DNA of 14,039 nucleotides from an uncultured Aggregatibacter sp. GTDB lineage: Bacteria > Pseudomonadota > Gammaproteobacteria > Enterobacterales > Pasteurellaceae. The notes under the pieces are model-generated. The model did no database searches, was not told the origin of the DNA, and saw nothing but the letters and a program-made list of their open reading frames with translations. The first letter of the stretch is position 1. Each line of letters opens with the position of its first letter. The stretch is from assembly GCF_901873365.1 (NCBI RefSeq), contig NZ_CABFLM010000072.1:1-14039 (forward strand), in the 5' to 3' direction. A program made the translations under genes and the position numbers. Shown piece after piece: positions 7,456 through 14,030 of the stretch.

Positions 7456-9162
7456 TTAAGATAAGGCGTGAGCCAGTGTGACTTTGACTTCTGTGCCGCC
7501 ACTTGCTCGACGAGAAATTGTTAATTTGGCATTGAGTTGTGTACTGCGTTCTTGCATGATGTTTAAGCCGTAATGCCCGTCAGGTTCTTCCAAACTAGGA
7601 ATGCCCACACCGTTGTCGCGCACAATGAGTTCGTATTCGCCATCTTCGTTTGTGTGCGCAATCACTTCAATTAACGTGCCTTGTGAATGTTTAATGGCAT
7701 TTAATACCGCTTCACGCACAATTTGCAAGGCATTCACTAACTGTGGCGCATTAAAACTTTGCGATGGCAGGGTACAATCCACGCTCATTTGCATGTCGGT
7801 TTGATTGCGTAAAGAATCAATCACTTGCTCCAATGCCAGTTTTAAATTCGCTTCCTGAATGGTTAAACGGAAGGTTGCCAACAGCTCGCGCAATTGGCTA
7901 TAACCATCGCTCAGGGCTTGTTCAAATTGCTGAATAATCGACAAGCTTTTCTTTTTGGAATCCGGTTCGTCTTTGTTCAAGTTGTGTTTTAACAGGGTTA
8001 ATTGAATTTGTAAAAAAGCCAACACCTGCGCCAAAGAGTCATGTAGCTCGCGGGCGATAATCGAACGCTCTTCCATTAACAACAATTGCTCTTGCTGACG
8101 TTGGGTTTTGTGGAAGTAGAGCGAACGGCTAAGCATTTGCGCCAAGTTATTCATGGTGCGCAAATCCGGGCAAGGCAACCCTGCCTGCCAATGCAGAATT
8201 GCCAAAGTTTCCCCTTCCATGCTCACATCTGTTTGCTGACATTCGATTAACGGTTGTTTCGTACCAAGGCAAATGTTCCAATGTTCCGCATCCAACACTT
8301 TTAGTTCTAAATAACGCAAGTGTTCGCTGCTCATAATATTTTGCATCACCGTTTGCAAAATCTTGCCGTCAATATTGTTGGTGGTGACCAGTTGGGAACA
8401 GTGGTACAACGTGGTTAAAGAGCGGTTGGTTTGTTGCAACTTTTGTGTTTTTTCATTTACCGTTGCTTCAAGACTGGAATATAACTTACCCAATTCAGAG
8501 GACATCTTGGTGAATGTGCGCGCTAAATTGCCGATTTCATCTTCTTTATCTATATCTAATGGAATATGTTTAAATTGCCCCATTTGCACTTGGATACTGG
8601 CTTGTGTCAGCTGTTCCAATGGGCGCACAACTGCCTTACGGGTGTACCAATTCACATACGAAACCATCACAAAAATCAACAATAATGACAAAGCAATTAC
8701 CCATACTGCCAAAATCCAACGCTGTTCGGCGGAATATTGCAATGCAGAGACAAATTGATCCACTTGCGCCACATAGTCGGCAATATCACGTTGATATTCA
8801 ATGAAATTTTTTTGCCGCGCGAATGACTCCATTTTCTCCCAACGCATAATGAGATTGTCGTAAGAGGATTTCACGTCTTCAGATACAAAAAACTGGTGGT
8901 GGATATTCTGTAGCGATTGTGAATACAGACTTTCACGGTATTGCTGCAAGCCTTTTTCCACTAACTCCGGTTGATGCTCCATGTCGTACAATAGGCGATA
9001 ACTTTGCATACGCAATGAGCCGGAGACATTAATGGCTTCGGCATACGATCTATTGCCCGCCATTAACGTAAAGCTTAAAGAGGCAATGACACCAACAAAG
9101 ATAATAATTACAATGAGATAGTTGGCTATGCGGGTAGAAACGGAGTGTTTAATTTTAACCAT
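7456..9162 (-). CDS. narQ: Nitrate/nitrite sensor histidine kinase NarQ
   Basis: The 568-residue inner-membrane kinase senses periplasmic nitrate/nitrite and phosphorylates a NarP/NarL-type regulator. From the ATG at 9162, TM1 spans about residues 14-34. The periplasmic sensor follows, with the P-box GSLRMQSYRL in which Arg51 matches the nitrate-binding arginine of E. coli NarQ. TM2 is about 150-171, then come a HAMP domain, a central signalling module and a HisKA_3 kinase domain. The phospho-acceptor His374 lies in RELHDSLAQVLAF. The ATPase has REAVLNAIKHS, RDNGVGI and HYGLNIMQERS. The frame is open to an ATG at 9240, but 9162 gives the usual NarQ length (about 566) and ordinary N-terminus; the Shine-Dalgarno there is weak. 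No response regulator gene is in the window. It heads the narQ-murB-DUF2322-tehA run. Confidence 0.93.
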   Translation of the reverse strand: MVKIKHSVSTRIANYLIVIIIFVGVIASLSFTLMAGNRSYAEAINVSGSLRMQSYRLLYDMEHQPELVEKGLQQYRESLYSQSLQNIHHQFFVSEDVKSSYDNLIMRWEKMESFARQKNFIEYQRDIADYVAQVDQFVSALQYSAEQRWILAVWVIALSLLLIFVMVSYVNWYTRKAVVRPLEQLTQASIQVQMGQFKHIPLDIDKEDEIGNLARTFTKMSSELGKLYSSLEATVNEKTQKLQQTNRSLTTLYHCSQLVTTNNIDGKILQTVMQNIMSSEHLRYLELKVLDAEHWNICLGTKQPLIECQQTDVSMEGETLAILHWQAGLPCPDLRTMNNLAQMLSRSLYFHKTQRQQEQLLLMEERSIIARELHDSLAQVLAFLQIQLTLLKHNLNKDEPDSKKKSLSIIQQFEQALSDGYSQLRELLATFRLTIQEANLKLALEQVIDSLRNQTDMQMSVDCTLPSQSFNAPQLVNALQIVREAVLNAIKHSQGTLIEVIAHTNEDGEYELIVRDNGVGIPSLEEPDGHYGLNIMQERSTQLNAKLTISRRASGGTEVKVTLAHALS

Positions 9163-9204
9163 AGAATATCTGTCTAAGTGCGTTGCGGGGTTTCGACTAC
9201 ACAG

Positions 9205-9238
9205 GCTCTCCCCATTTGGATAGGACGATGAGGAGAGC
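9205..9238 (-). other. Hairpin in the narQ leader / ilvA-narQ gap
   Basis: On the minus strand an 11-bp stem (arms 9238-9228 and 9215-9205, one G-U wobble, 12-base loop) lies between the ilvA stop and the narQ ATG. No T run follows, so it is not a standard terminator. The wobble becomes a C-A mismatch on the plus strand, so the structure is better as a minus-strand RNA, which is the transcribed direction. It could be an mRNA processing or stability element between ilvA and narQ. Confidence 0.55.
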
Positions 9239-9241
9239 ATG

Positions 9242-9250
9242 AAGTGCGGT
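9242..9250 (+). repeat. DNA uptake signal sequence (Hin type)
   Basis: Exact AAGTGCGGT core with AT-rich extensions (CATTTT, TTTTTAA) in the ilvA-narQ gap, immediately beside the hairpin. Confidence 0.9.
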
Positions 9251-9267
9251 CATTTTGGGCTGTCTTT

Positions 9268-10809
9268 TTAACGCAAGAAATAACGATAGGATTTACTGTC
9301 GGTAACATCTTGATAGACGTAACCTAAGGTTTTCAAAGCGTGTTCAAATTCGCCGGTATCGCATTGTTCCAATTGGAATCCGGCGAGGATATTGCCATAG
9401 TCGGCACCGTGAGCGCGGTAGTGAAAAAGAGAAATGTTCCAGCGACCACCCAACGTTTCAAGGAATTTTAATAATGCGCCTTTTTGCTCAGGGAATTCGA
9501 AGGTATAAAGGCGTTCGCCGTGATCAGCAACCCGTCCGCCCATTAAATAACGCACATGGGTTTTGGCGATGTCATCATCGGACATATCTTCTACATCGAA
9601 GCCATTTTGTGTTAACTCTGCGATAATTTCTGCTTTTTCGGCTTCATTCGCGGTGCGAACCCCAGCGAAAATACAGGCTTTTTGGTCATCTGCGTAGCGG
9701 TAGCTAAATTCGGTCACTGCACGCGCACCAAGCGTATGGACGAATTTTAAGAAGCTGCCCGGCTGTTCCGGCATGGTGACGGCAAGCAAGGCCTCGCGGT
9801 TTTCACCGATTTCGCAACGTTCGGATACATAGCGGAGCGTATGGAAATTCAAGTTGGCGCCGGATAAAATCGCCGCCATGTTTTTGCCCTGAATATTGTG
9901 CTGTTTGACGTATTTTTTCAGACCGGCTAAGCCTAATGCCCCTGATGGCTCAGAGACGGCACGGACGTTTTCAAACAAATCTTTCATCGCGGCACAGACT
10001 TCGTCGCTGTCCACCAGTACTATGTCGTCGAGATATTGTTGGCATAGGCGGAAGGTTTCATCACCGATACGTTTTACCGCTACGCCGTCGGCGAATAAGC
10101 CAACGTGTGCTAAATCCGTCGGTTTGCCGTTATCTAAGGCGGCTTTTAAGCAGGCAGAATCTTTGGATTCCACACCAATGACTTTAATTTCCGGCATAAA
10201 TTGTTTGAGTAAAATCGCCACACCGGCAGCCAAACCGCCACCGCCCACTTGCACGAAGACATAATCCAAATCCGCCACTTGTTGTAACATTTCCATCGCT
10301 AATGTGCCTTGCCCGGCAATGACTAACGGATGGTCGAAAGGCGGAATAAACGTCATGTTTTTTTCTTTTGATAGCGCAATGGCTTTCGCTTTGGCTTCAT
10401 CAAAATTCGCGCCGTGCAACAACACCTCACCACCAAAACCACGCACCGCATCTACTTTAATGCTGGGGGTATTTTGTGGCATTACGATAAGGGCTTTTAA
10501 GCCAAGCTGTTTTGCTGATAACGCCACGCCTTGTGCATGGTTGCCGGCAGAGGCGGCAATCACACCTGCGGCTTTTTGTTCCGCCGATAGACTGGAAATC
10601 ATGGCATAAGCGCCACGCAGTTTGAAGCTGTTAACCGGCTGGCGATCTTCACGTTTGATCCAAATCGCATTATGCAGGCGCTCAGATAACTTATTCATTT
10701 TTTGTAATGGTGTTACCTGTGCCGCTTCGTAAACACGTGAGCCCAATTTGACGATGGCGTTAATATAATCGTTTTGGGTGGGATGAGGGGTGGTTAATAA
10801 GTTTTTCAT
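9268..10809 (-). CDS. ilvA: Threonine ammonia-lyase, biosynthetic
   Basis: The 513-residue PLP enzyme deaminates threonine to 2-oxobutyrate, the first step of isoleucine synthesis. The catalytic Lys63 is in SFKLRGA (61-67). The ASAGNHAQGVA loop (86-96) and the phosphate-binding glycine loop VGGGGLAAG (188-196) are intact. A C-terminal regulatory part from about residue 335 contains two ACT-like repeats, which in E. coli IlvA bind isoleucine (inhibitor) and valine (activator). This separates it from the short catabolic TdcB type, and the length matches E. coli IlvA (514). Here it is not beside ilvGMED. The upstream gap is only about 100 bases and shows no attenuator-type leader peptide. No strong Shine-Dalgarno is visible before the ATG. 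Confidence 0.96.
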   Translation of the reverse strand: MKNLLTTPHPTQNDYINAIVKLGSRVYEAAQVTPLQKMNKLSERLHNAIWIKREDRQPVNSFKLRGAYAMISSLSAEQKAAGVIAASAGNHAQGVALSAKQLGLKALIVMPQNTPSIKVDAVRGFGGEVLLHGANFDEAKAKAIALSKEKNMTFIPPFDHPLVIAGQGTLAMEMLQQVADLDYVFVQVGGGGLAAGVAILLKQFMPEIKVIGVESKDSACLKAALDNGKPTDLAHVGLFADGVAVKRIGDETFRLCQQYLDDIVLVDSDEVCAAMKDLFENVRAVSEPSGALGLAGLKKYVKQHNIQGKNMAAILSGANLNFHTLRYVSERCEIGENREALLAVTMPEQPGSFLKFVHTLGARAVTEFSYRYADDQKACIFAGVRTANEAEKAEIIAELTQNGFDVEDMSDDDIAKTHVRYLMGGRVADHGERLYTFEFPEQKGALLKFLETLGGRWNISLFHYRAHGADYGNILAGFQLEQCDTGEFEHALKTLGYVYQDVTDSKSYRYFLR

Positions 10810-10860
10810 GATGATGTTATATCGTAGATGTCGAGTATGATTGTGATGGCAAACAAGTGA

Positions 10861-10869
10861 AAGTGCGGT
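10861..10869 (+). repeat. DNA uptake signal sequence (left arm of hairpin)
   Basis: Exact AAGTGCGGT core with AT-rich extension (GGATTTTA, TTTTAAAATT) in the tusA-ilvA gap. Confidence 0.9.
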
Positions 10870-10895
10870 GGATTTTAGAAATGCTTTTAAAATTC

Positions 10896-10904
10896 ACCGC
10901 ACTT
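10896..10904 (-). repeat. DNA uptake signal sequence (right arm of hairpin)
   Basis: ACCGCACTT on +, the opposed partner of the 10861 copy, with its own AT-rich extension on the minus strand. Confidence 0.9.
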
Positions 10905-10914
10905 TTTGTTATTA

Positions 10915-11154
10915 TCATTTTCCTTTTTTCACCCAGTAGCGATAGGGAAGTTGTTCGGTTTCGCTATGCAACAGGGTGTGATCCATAAATTGACAAAAAC
11001 TGGGGATGTCTCGCGTTGTGGCCGGATCATCGGCTAACATTAAAAGCACATCGCCGTTTTCTAAATGGCGAATATGCTTGCGGATTAACATGACCGGTTC
11101 AGGGCATCGCAGCCCGATAGTATCCAGTGTTTGGGTGATTGTGATGTTCTTCAT
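10915..11154 (-). CDS. tusA: Sulfur carrier / sulfurtransferase TusA
   Basis: The 79-residue cytosolic protein has the Cys-Pro-x-Pro motif of the TusA (SirA-like) family in LDTIGLRCPEPVMLIRK, with the active cysteine at position 17 (Cys19 in E. coli). TusA takes sulfane sulfur from the desulfurase IscS and passes it to TusBCD for 2-thiouridine synthesis in tRNA anticodons. The later stretch LMLADDPATTRDIPSFC is also typical, and the length is normal (E. coli 81). The gene diverges from yigZ across a 78-base AT-rich gap and is followed by the paired-uptake-sequence hairpin, so it is probably transcribed alone. Confidence 0.93.
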   Translation of the reverse strand: MKNITITQTLDTIGLRCPEPVMLIRKHIRHLENGDVLLMLADDPATTRDIPSFCQFMDHTLLHSETEQLPYRYWVKKGK

Positions 11155-11184
11155 TTTAGCTATTTGTTATGAAAAATTGCAGGT

Positions 11185-11190
11185 TATAAT
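11185..11190 (+). promoter_or_regulatory. Possible promoter in the tusA-yigZ divergent gap
   Basis: The 78-base gap (11155-11232) is very AT-rich and must serve both divergent genes. A perfect TATAAT at 11185-11190 and a TATAAA at 11205-11210 are candidate -10 boxes for yigZ, without convincing -35 partners. No certain minus-strand promoter can be picked by eye. Confidence 0.35.
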
Positions 11191-11232
11191 ACAATAAAAC
11201 ACAGTATAAAATCAGCAAAATTCCTTAATGGC

Positions 11233-11844
11233 ATGATTGAATATAGCATTCCTAAAAGTGCGGTGGATTTTACCGAAGAAATTAAAAAAAGCCGTTTTAT
11301 TACCTATTTGCGCCACACGGAAGGTTTGGCTGAGGCGAAAGCCTTTTGGCATGAAATCAAGGCATTACACCCGAATGCCCGGCATTGGTGTTGGGCAACG
11401 GTGGCGGGCAAGCCCAATGATTCACAACAGCTCGGCTTTTCGGATGACGGCGAACCGGCGGGAACGGCAGGAAAACCGATGTTGGCGGCTTTACAAGGAA
11501 GCGGATTAGGTGAAATTTGCGCAGTAACGGTTCGGTATTATGGTGGCATTTTGCTAGGGACCGGTGGCTTGGTCCGGGCTTATGGCGGCGGTGTTCAACA
11601 GGCGTTAAAGCGGTTAGACGTTACGACCAAAGTGGACTATTTGCGCTATCAAGTGCGGTGTGATTATAGCCAAATTCAGTGGCTACAAGCATTGTGCGAA
11701 AAATATGATGCGGCGGTTATCGAGCAAGATTTTCAGGTTGAAGTTACAGTAATGTTAGGGATTCGCTTAGATAAATTGCAGGCATTTGAACGGGAATTGA
11801 CCGAAAAATCTGCCGGTAGATTATCTTTGGAACAGAGTGAGTAA
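11233..11844 (+). CDS. yigZ: YigZ / IMPACT-family protein
   Basis: The 203-residue cytosolic protein matches E. coli YigZ (204 residues). The N-terminal UPF0029/IMPACT domain carries EEIKKSRFI (15-23), the signature DDGEPAGTAGKPM (71-83) and RYYGGILLGTGGLVRAYG (101-118). A smaller C-terminal ferredoxin-like domain follows. The biochemical role of bacterial YigZ is not settled; the eukaryotic relative IMPACT/Yih1 acts on the Gcn2 pathway. There is no obvious Shine-Dalgarno before the ATG, and an out-of-frame ATG five bases upstream stops at once, so 11233 is the only sensible start. It lies 11 bases before trkH, the first of a yigZ-trkH-hemG unit, as in E. coli. It carries two uptake sequences. 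Confidence 0.93.
   Translation: MIEYSIPKSAVDFTEEIKKSRFITYLRHTEGLAEAKAFWHEIKALHPNARHWCWATVAGKPNDSQQLGFSDDGEPAGTAGKPMLAALQGSGLGEICAVTVRYYGGILLGTGGLVRAYGGGVQQALKRLDVTTKVDYLRYQVRCDYSQIQWLQALCEKYDAAVIEQDFQVEVTVMLGIRLDKLQAFERELTEKSAGRLSLEQSE
11256..11264 (+). repeat. DNA uptake signal sequence (Hin type)
   Basis: Exact AAGTGCGGT core near the start of yigZ, encoding Lys-Ser-Ala-Val, with AT-rich extension (GGATTTTA, GAAATTAAA). Confidence 0.9.
11651..11659 (+). repeat. DNA uptake signal sequence (Hin type)
   Basis: Exact AAGTGCGGT core in the second half of yigZ. Only the first AT-rich block (TGATTATA) is clear. Confidence 0.85.
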
Positions 11845-11855
11845 GAGAGTTTTTA

Positions 11856-13322
11856 GTGCATTTTTTATCTATTTTACGCATTGTCGGCATTCTTGTGATG
11901 TGCTTTTCAGGCACAATGTTATTGCCGGCATTTGTCGCCCTGCTTTACGGAGACGGTGGCGGTAAAGCCTTTATTCAATCTTTTGTGATTAGCGCTATCG
12001 CCGGCGCCATTTTGTGGTGGGCGTGCCATCATCATAAAGAAGAATTGCGATCACGTGAGGGGTTTTTAATTGTTGTGGCCTTTTGGGTCGTCATGGGCAG
12101 TTTAGGGGCGATCCCATTTATTTTATTTGACGATCCTGATTTAACCATATCCTCTGCTTTTTTTGAATCTTTTTCCGGTTTAACGACCACCGGTGCGACG
12201 AATATCATCGGTTTGGATAAGTTGCCGAAAGCGATTTTATTTTACCGCCAATTTTTACAGTGGTTAGGTGGTATGGGGATCATTGTGTTGGCTGTGGCGA
12301 TCATTCCATTATTGGGGATCGGCGGTATGTCATTATATCGCGCCGAGATTTCCGGGCCGGTCAAAGAAAATAAAATGCGCCCGAGAATTACCGAAACAGC
12401 GAAAACATTATGGTTTATTTATGCTTCATTAACGACACTGTGCGCAATGGCTTATTGGTTAGCCGGAATGTCGCCATTTGATGCAATTAGCCACAGTTTC
12501 TCAACCGTTTCTATTGGCGGCTTTTCTACGCATGATAGCAGTATCGCGTATTTTAATAGTTCTGCCGTTAATCTGATTACCATTGCATTTTTACTCATTT
12601 CAGCCTGTAACTATGCCTTGCATTTCAACGCCTTTTCTCAAATTGGCAAAGGCAATATCCTGTCAAGCTATTTTCGTGATCCGGAATTTCGCTTTTTTAT
12701 TTTTATTCAATTGGTGCTTATTGCGGTATGTTTTGTGATGTTGCTTGGGCATCATCGTTTTAATGATGATTGGCTACAAAATCTTGAACAATCGGCATTC
12801 CAATCGGTTTCCATTTCGACAACCGCAGGTTATACCACCTCAAGTTTCGATCAGTGGCCATTATTTCTTCCGATCTTATTATTATTCGCCTCTTTTATCG
12901 GCGGTTGTGCAGGATCAACTGGTGGCGGATTGAAAGTCGTGCGCGTACTTGTGCTTTATTTGCAAGGTAAACGAGAGCTTAATCGCTTAATTCATCCGAA
13001 TTTAGTCTATCCGATAAAATTGGGTAAACGTGTATTGGATGAAAGGGTGATTCAAAGTATTTGGGCGTTTTTTTCTGCCTATTTATTGGTCTTTGTCATT
13101 TGTTTACTTGGCGTGATTAGCTGTGGCGTTGAGACATTTGACGCATTCAATGCCGTCATTGCTTGTTTAAATAATCTTGGACCGGCACTGGGGTCGGTCA
13201 GCAGTAATTTTGTTGATATTCCCGACAGCGCCAAGTGGGTTCTCACGTTAGCGATGGTGTGCGGACGTTTAGAAATCTTCTCACTTTTAGTTCTATTTAC
13301 ACCGACATTTTGGAAATCTTAA
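11856..13322 (+). CDS. trkH: Trk system potassium uptake membrane subunit TrkH
   Basis: The 488-residue inner-membrane K+ translocating subunit closely follows E. coli TrkH (483). It works with the cytosolic NAD-binding gating protein TrkA, which is not in this window. The four pore-loop filter segments are visible: TTTGATN (110-116), SIGGFSTHD (219-227), STTAGYTTS (321-329) and NNLGPALG (439-446). The intramembrane-loop motif GGCAGSTGGG (349-358) is intact. The start is GTG; it gives the same MHF N-terminus as E. coli and has AAGAGAG six bases upstream, starting in the yigZ stop. The stop overlaps the hemG ATG by one base (TAATG), so hemG translation is probably coupled. Confidence 0.96.
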   Translation: MHFLSILRIVGILVMCFSGTMLLPAFVALLYGDGGGKAFIQSFVISAIAGAILWWACHHHKEELRSREGFLIVVAFWVVMGSLGAIPFILFDDPDLTISSAFFESFSGLTTTGATNIIGLDKLPKAILFYRQFLQWLGGMGIIVLAVAIIPLLGIGGMSLYRAEISGPVKENKMRPRITETAKTLWFIYASLTTLCAMAYWLAGMSPFDAISHSFSTVSIGGFSTHDSSIAYFNSSAVNLITIAFLLISACNYALHFNAFSQIGKGNILSSYFRDPEFRFFIFIQLVLIAVCFVMLLGHHRFNDDWLQNLEQSAFQSVSISTTAGYTTSSFDQWPLFLPILLLFASFIGGCAGSTGGGLKVVRVLVLYLQGKRELNRLIHPNLVYPIKLGKRVLDERVIQSIWAFFSAYLLVFVICLLGVISCGVETFDAFNAVIACLNNLGPALGSVSSNFVDIPDSAKWVLTLAMVCGRLEIFSLLVLFTPTFWKS

Positions 13323-13834
13323 TGAAAACGCTCATTCTCTATTCCACACATGATGGACAAACCAAAAAAATAGCCAGTTTTATTGCAAATGTGATTAAAG
13401 AAAACGTGGAGGTTAAGTCAATTCATGATGAATTCGAGCTTCAAGCCTATGATCGTATTATGATTGGCGCCTCGATCCGCTACGGGCATTTCAATAAACA
13501 GCTGTATAAAATGTTAGAAAAACACACCGCACTTTTAAATCAGAAGACGACGGCATTTTTTGGCGTCAATTTAACGGCGCGAAAACCTGAAAAATCCACA
13601 CCGGAAACTAATGTTTATGTACGCAAATTTTTGCAACGTATTACTTGGAAACCGACGATATCGGCAGTGTTTGCCGGCGCGCTGCTTTATCCGCGCTATA
13701 AGTTTTTCGATCGTATTATGATCCAATTGATTATGCGCATCACTGGCGGAGAAACAGATCCGACAAAAGAGATCGAATATACAGATTGGCAGAAAGTGCG
13801 GTCATTTTCTGAGGCGTTTTTGCAGATCAAATAA
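13322..13834 (+). CDS. hemG: Menaquinone-dependent protoporphyrinogen IX dehydrogenase
   Basis: The 170-residue flavodoxin-like protein oxidises protoporphyrinogen IX to protoporphyrin IX in heme synthesis and passes electrons to membrane quinones, which also works without oxygen. MKTLILYSTHDGQTKKIA shows the FMN phosphate-binding loop THDGQT (9-14). GASIRYGHFNKQL and FFGVNLTARKPEKSTP match HemG, the latter covering the long insert that sets HemG apart from flavodoxins. It is slightly shorter than E. coli HemG (181). The frame is open upstream into trkH, but the ATG at 13322 forms a TAATG junction with the trkH stop and gives the family N-terminus. It carries two uptake sequences. No terminator is visible between it and the rRNA promoter. 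Confidence 0.94.
   Translation: MKTLILYSTHDGQTKKIASFIANVIKENVEVKSIHDEFELQAYDRIMIGASIRYGHFNKQLYKMLEKHTALLNQKTTAFFGVNLTARKPEKSTPETNVYVRKFLQRITWKPTISAVFAGALLYPRYKFFDRIMIQLIMRITGGETDPTKEIEYTDWQKVRSFSEAFLQIK
13526..13534 (-). repeat. DNA uptake signal sequence (Hin type)
   Basis: ACCGCACTT on +, an exact core on -, inside hemG, with AT-rich extension (GTGTTTTT, CATTTTATA). Confidence 0.9.
13794..13802 (+). repeat. DNA uptake signal sequence (Hin type)
   Basis: Exact AAGTGCGGT core near the 3' end of hemG, with AT-rich extension (CATTTTC, GTTTTTG). Confidence 0.9.
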
Positions 13835-13861
13835 GCAAATTGTATTTTTTCTAACCTATCA

Positions 13862-13883
13862 AACATTTTTTTTTGAAAAAACA
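13862..13883 (+). promoter_or_regulatory. UP element of rRNA promoter P1
   Basis: A 22-base A/T block contains nine T then G and six A, ending two bases before the P1 -35. It resembles the bacterial UP-element consensus (A-tract, T-tract, A-tract), which binds the RNA polymerase alpha C-terminal domains and strongly boosts rRNA transcription. Confidence 0.7.
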
Positions 13884-13884
13884 C

Positions 13885-13920
13885 TTGATCCTCAGGATCG
13901 AATCTCTATAATACGCCTCC
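13885..13920 (+). promoter_or_regulatory. rRNA operon promoter P1
   Basis: TTGATC (13885-13890) and a perfect TATAAT (13907-13912) are 16 bases apart. The -10 is followed by the GC-rich discriminator ACGCCTCC, very like E. coli rrn P1 (TATAATGCGCC). A GC-rich discriminator and 16-bp spacer are hallmarks of promoters controlled by ppGpp and the initiating nucleotide. The likely start is near 13919-13921. Confidence 0.85.
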
Positions 13921-13967
13921 GCACCGCAAGGGTAGCAAATAAAAAGAAAAATTCTTGAAAAATTTTC

Positions 13968-13996
13968 TTGACGATAAAATAACGAGAAGTTAGAAT
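13968..13996 (+). promoter_or_regulatory. rRNA operon promoter P2 (tandem)
   Basis: TTGACG (13968-13973) and TAGAAT (13991-13996) have the ideal 17-base spacing. It lies about 84 bases after P1, comparable to the tandem P1/P2 layout of E. coli rrn operons. Confidence 0.7.
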
Positions 13997-14018
13997 TATC
14001 AACCTTGCTTAGTGCAAA

Positions 14019-14030
14019 TGTTCTTTAACA
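14019..14030 (+). promoter_or_regulatory. rrn leader boxA antitermination site
   Basis: TGTTCTTTAACA differs at one base from the E. coli rrn boxA TGCTCTTTAACA, and the ATCAATCAG after it resembles the E. coli continuation ATTTATCAG. BoxA RNA recruits the NusB/NusE antitermination complex. This shows that the right edge is the leader of a 16S-23S-5S operon, whose mature 16S would begin beyond the window. Confidence 0.88.

Larger units (their letters stand above)
10860..10907. terminator. Long hairpin of two opposed uptake sequences, likely tusA terminator
   Basis: An uptake core at 10861-10869 (+) faces one at 10896-10904 (-). The repeat extends to a 21-bp stem (10860-10880 with 10885-10905) with two G-U wobbles and a 4-base ATGC loop. 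On + it is followed by five T. On -, where it lies 10 bases after the tusA stop, only three T follow. Given the gene direction it probably ends tusA, and it would also block any plus-strand antisense transcript from the ilvA side. Confidence 0.78.

Noticed and set aside
8363..8758. 131-codon open frame on + opposite narQ
   Set aside because: It is antisense to a clear narQ, low in complexity, has no start context and is best explained as a shadow of narQ codon usage.
9163..9240. 26-residue N-terminal extension of NarQ from an upstream ATG at 9240
   Set aside because: The start at 9162 gives the normal NarQ length and N-terminus. The extension would encode the arms of the leader hairpin and has no recognisable domain.
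9896..10264. 122-codon open frame on + opposite ilvA
   Set aside because: It lies antisense to the conserved PLP core of ilvA, is rich in Ser/Thr/Pro/Lys as shadow frames are, and has no ribosome site.
13235..13321. Upstream in-frame extension of HemG inside trkH
   Set aside because: It only reads the end of trkH in another frame. The ATG at 13322 matches HemG family N-termini and forms a typical TAATG junction.
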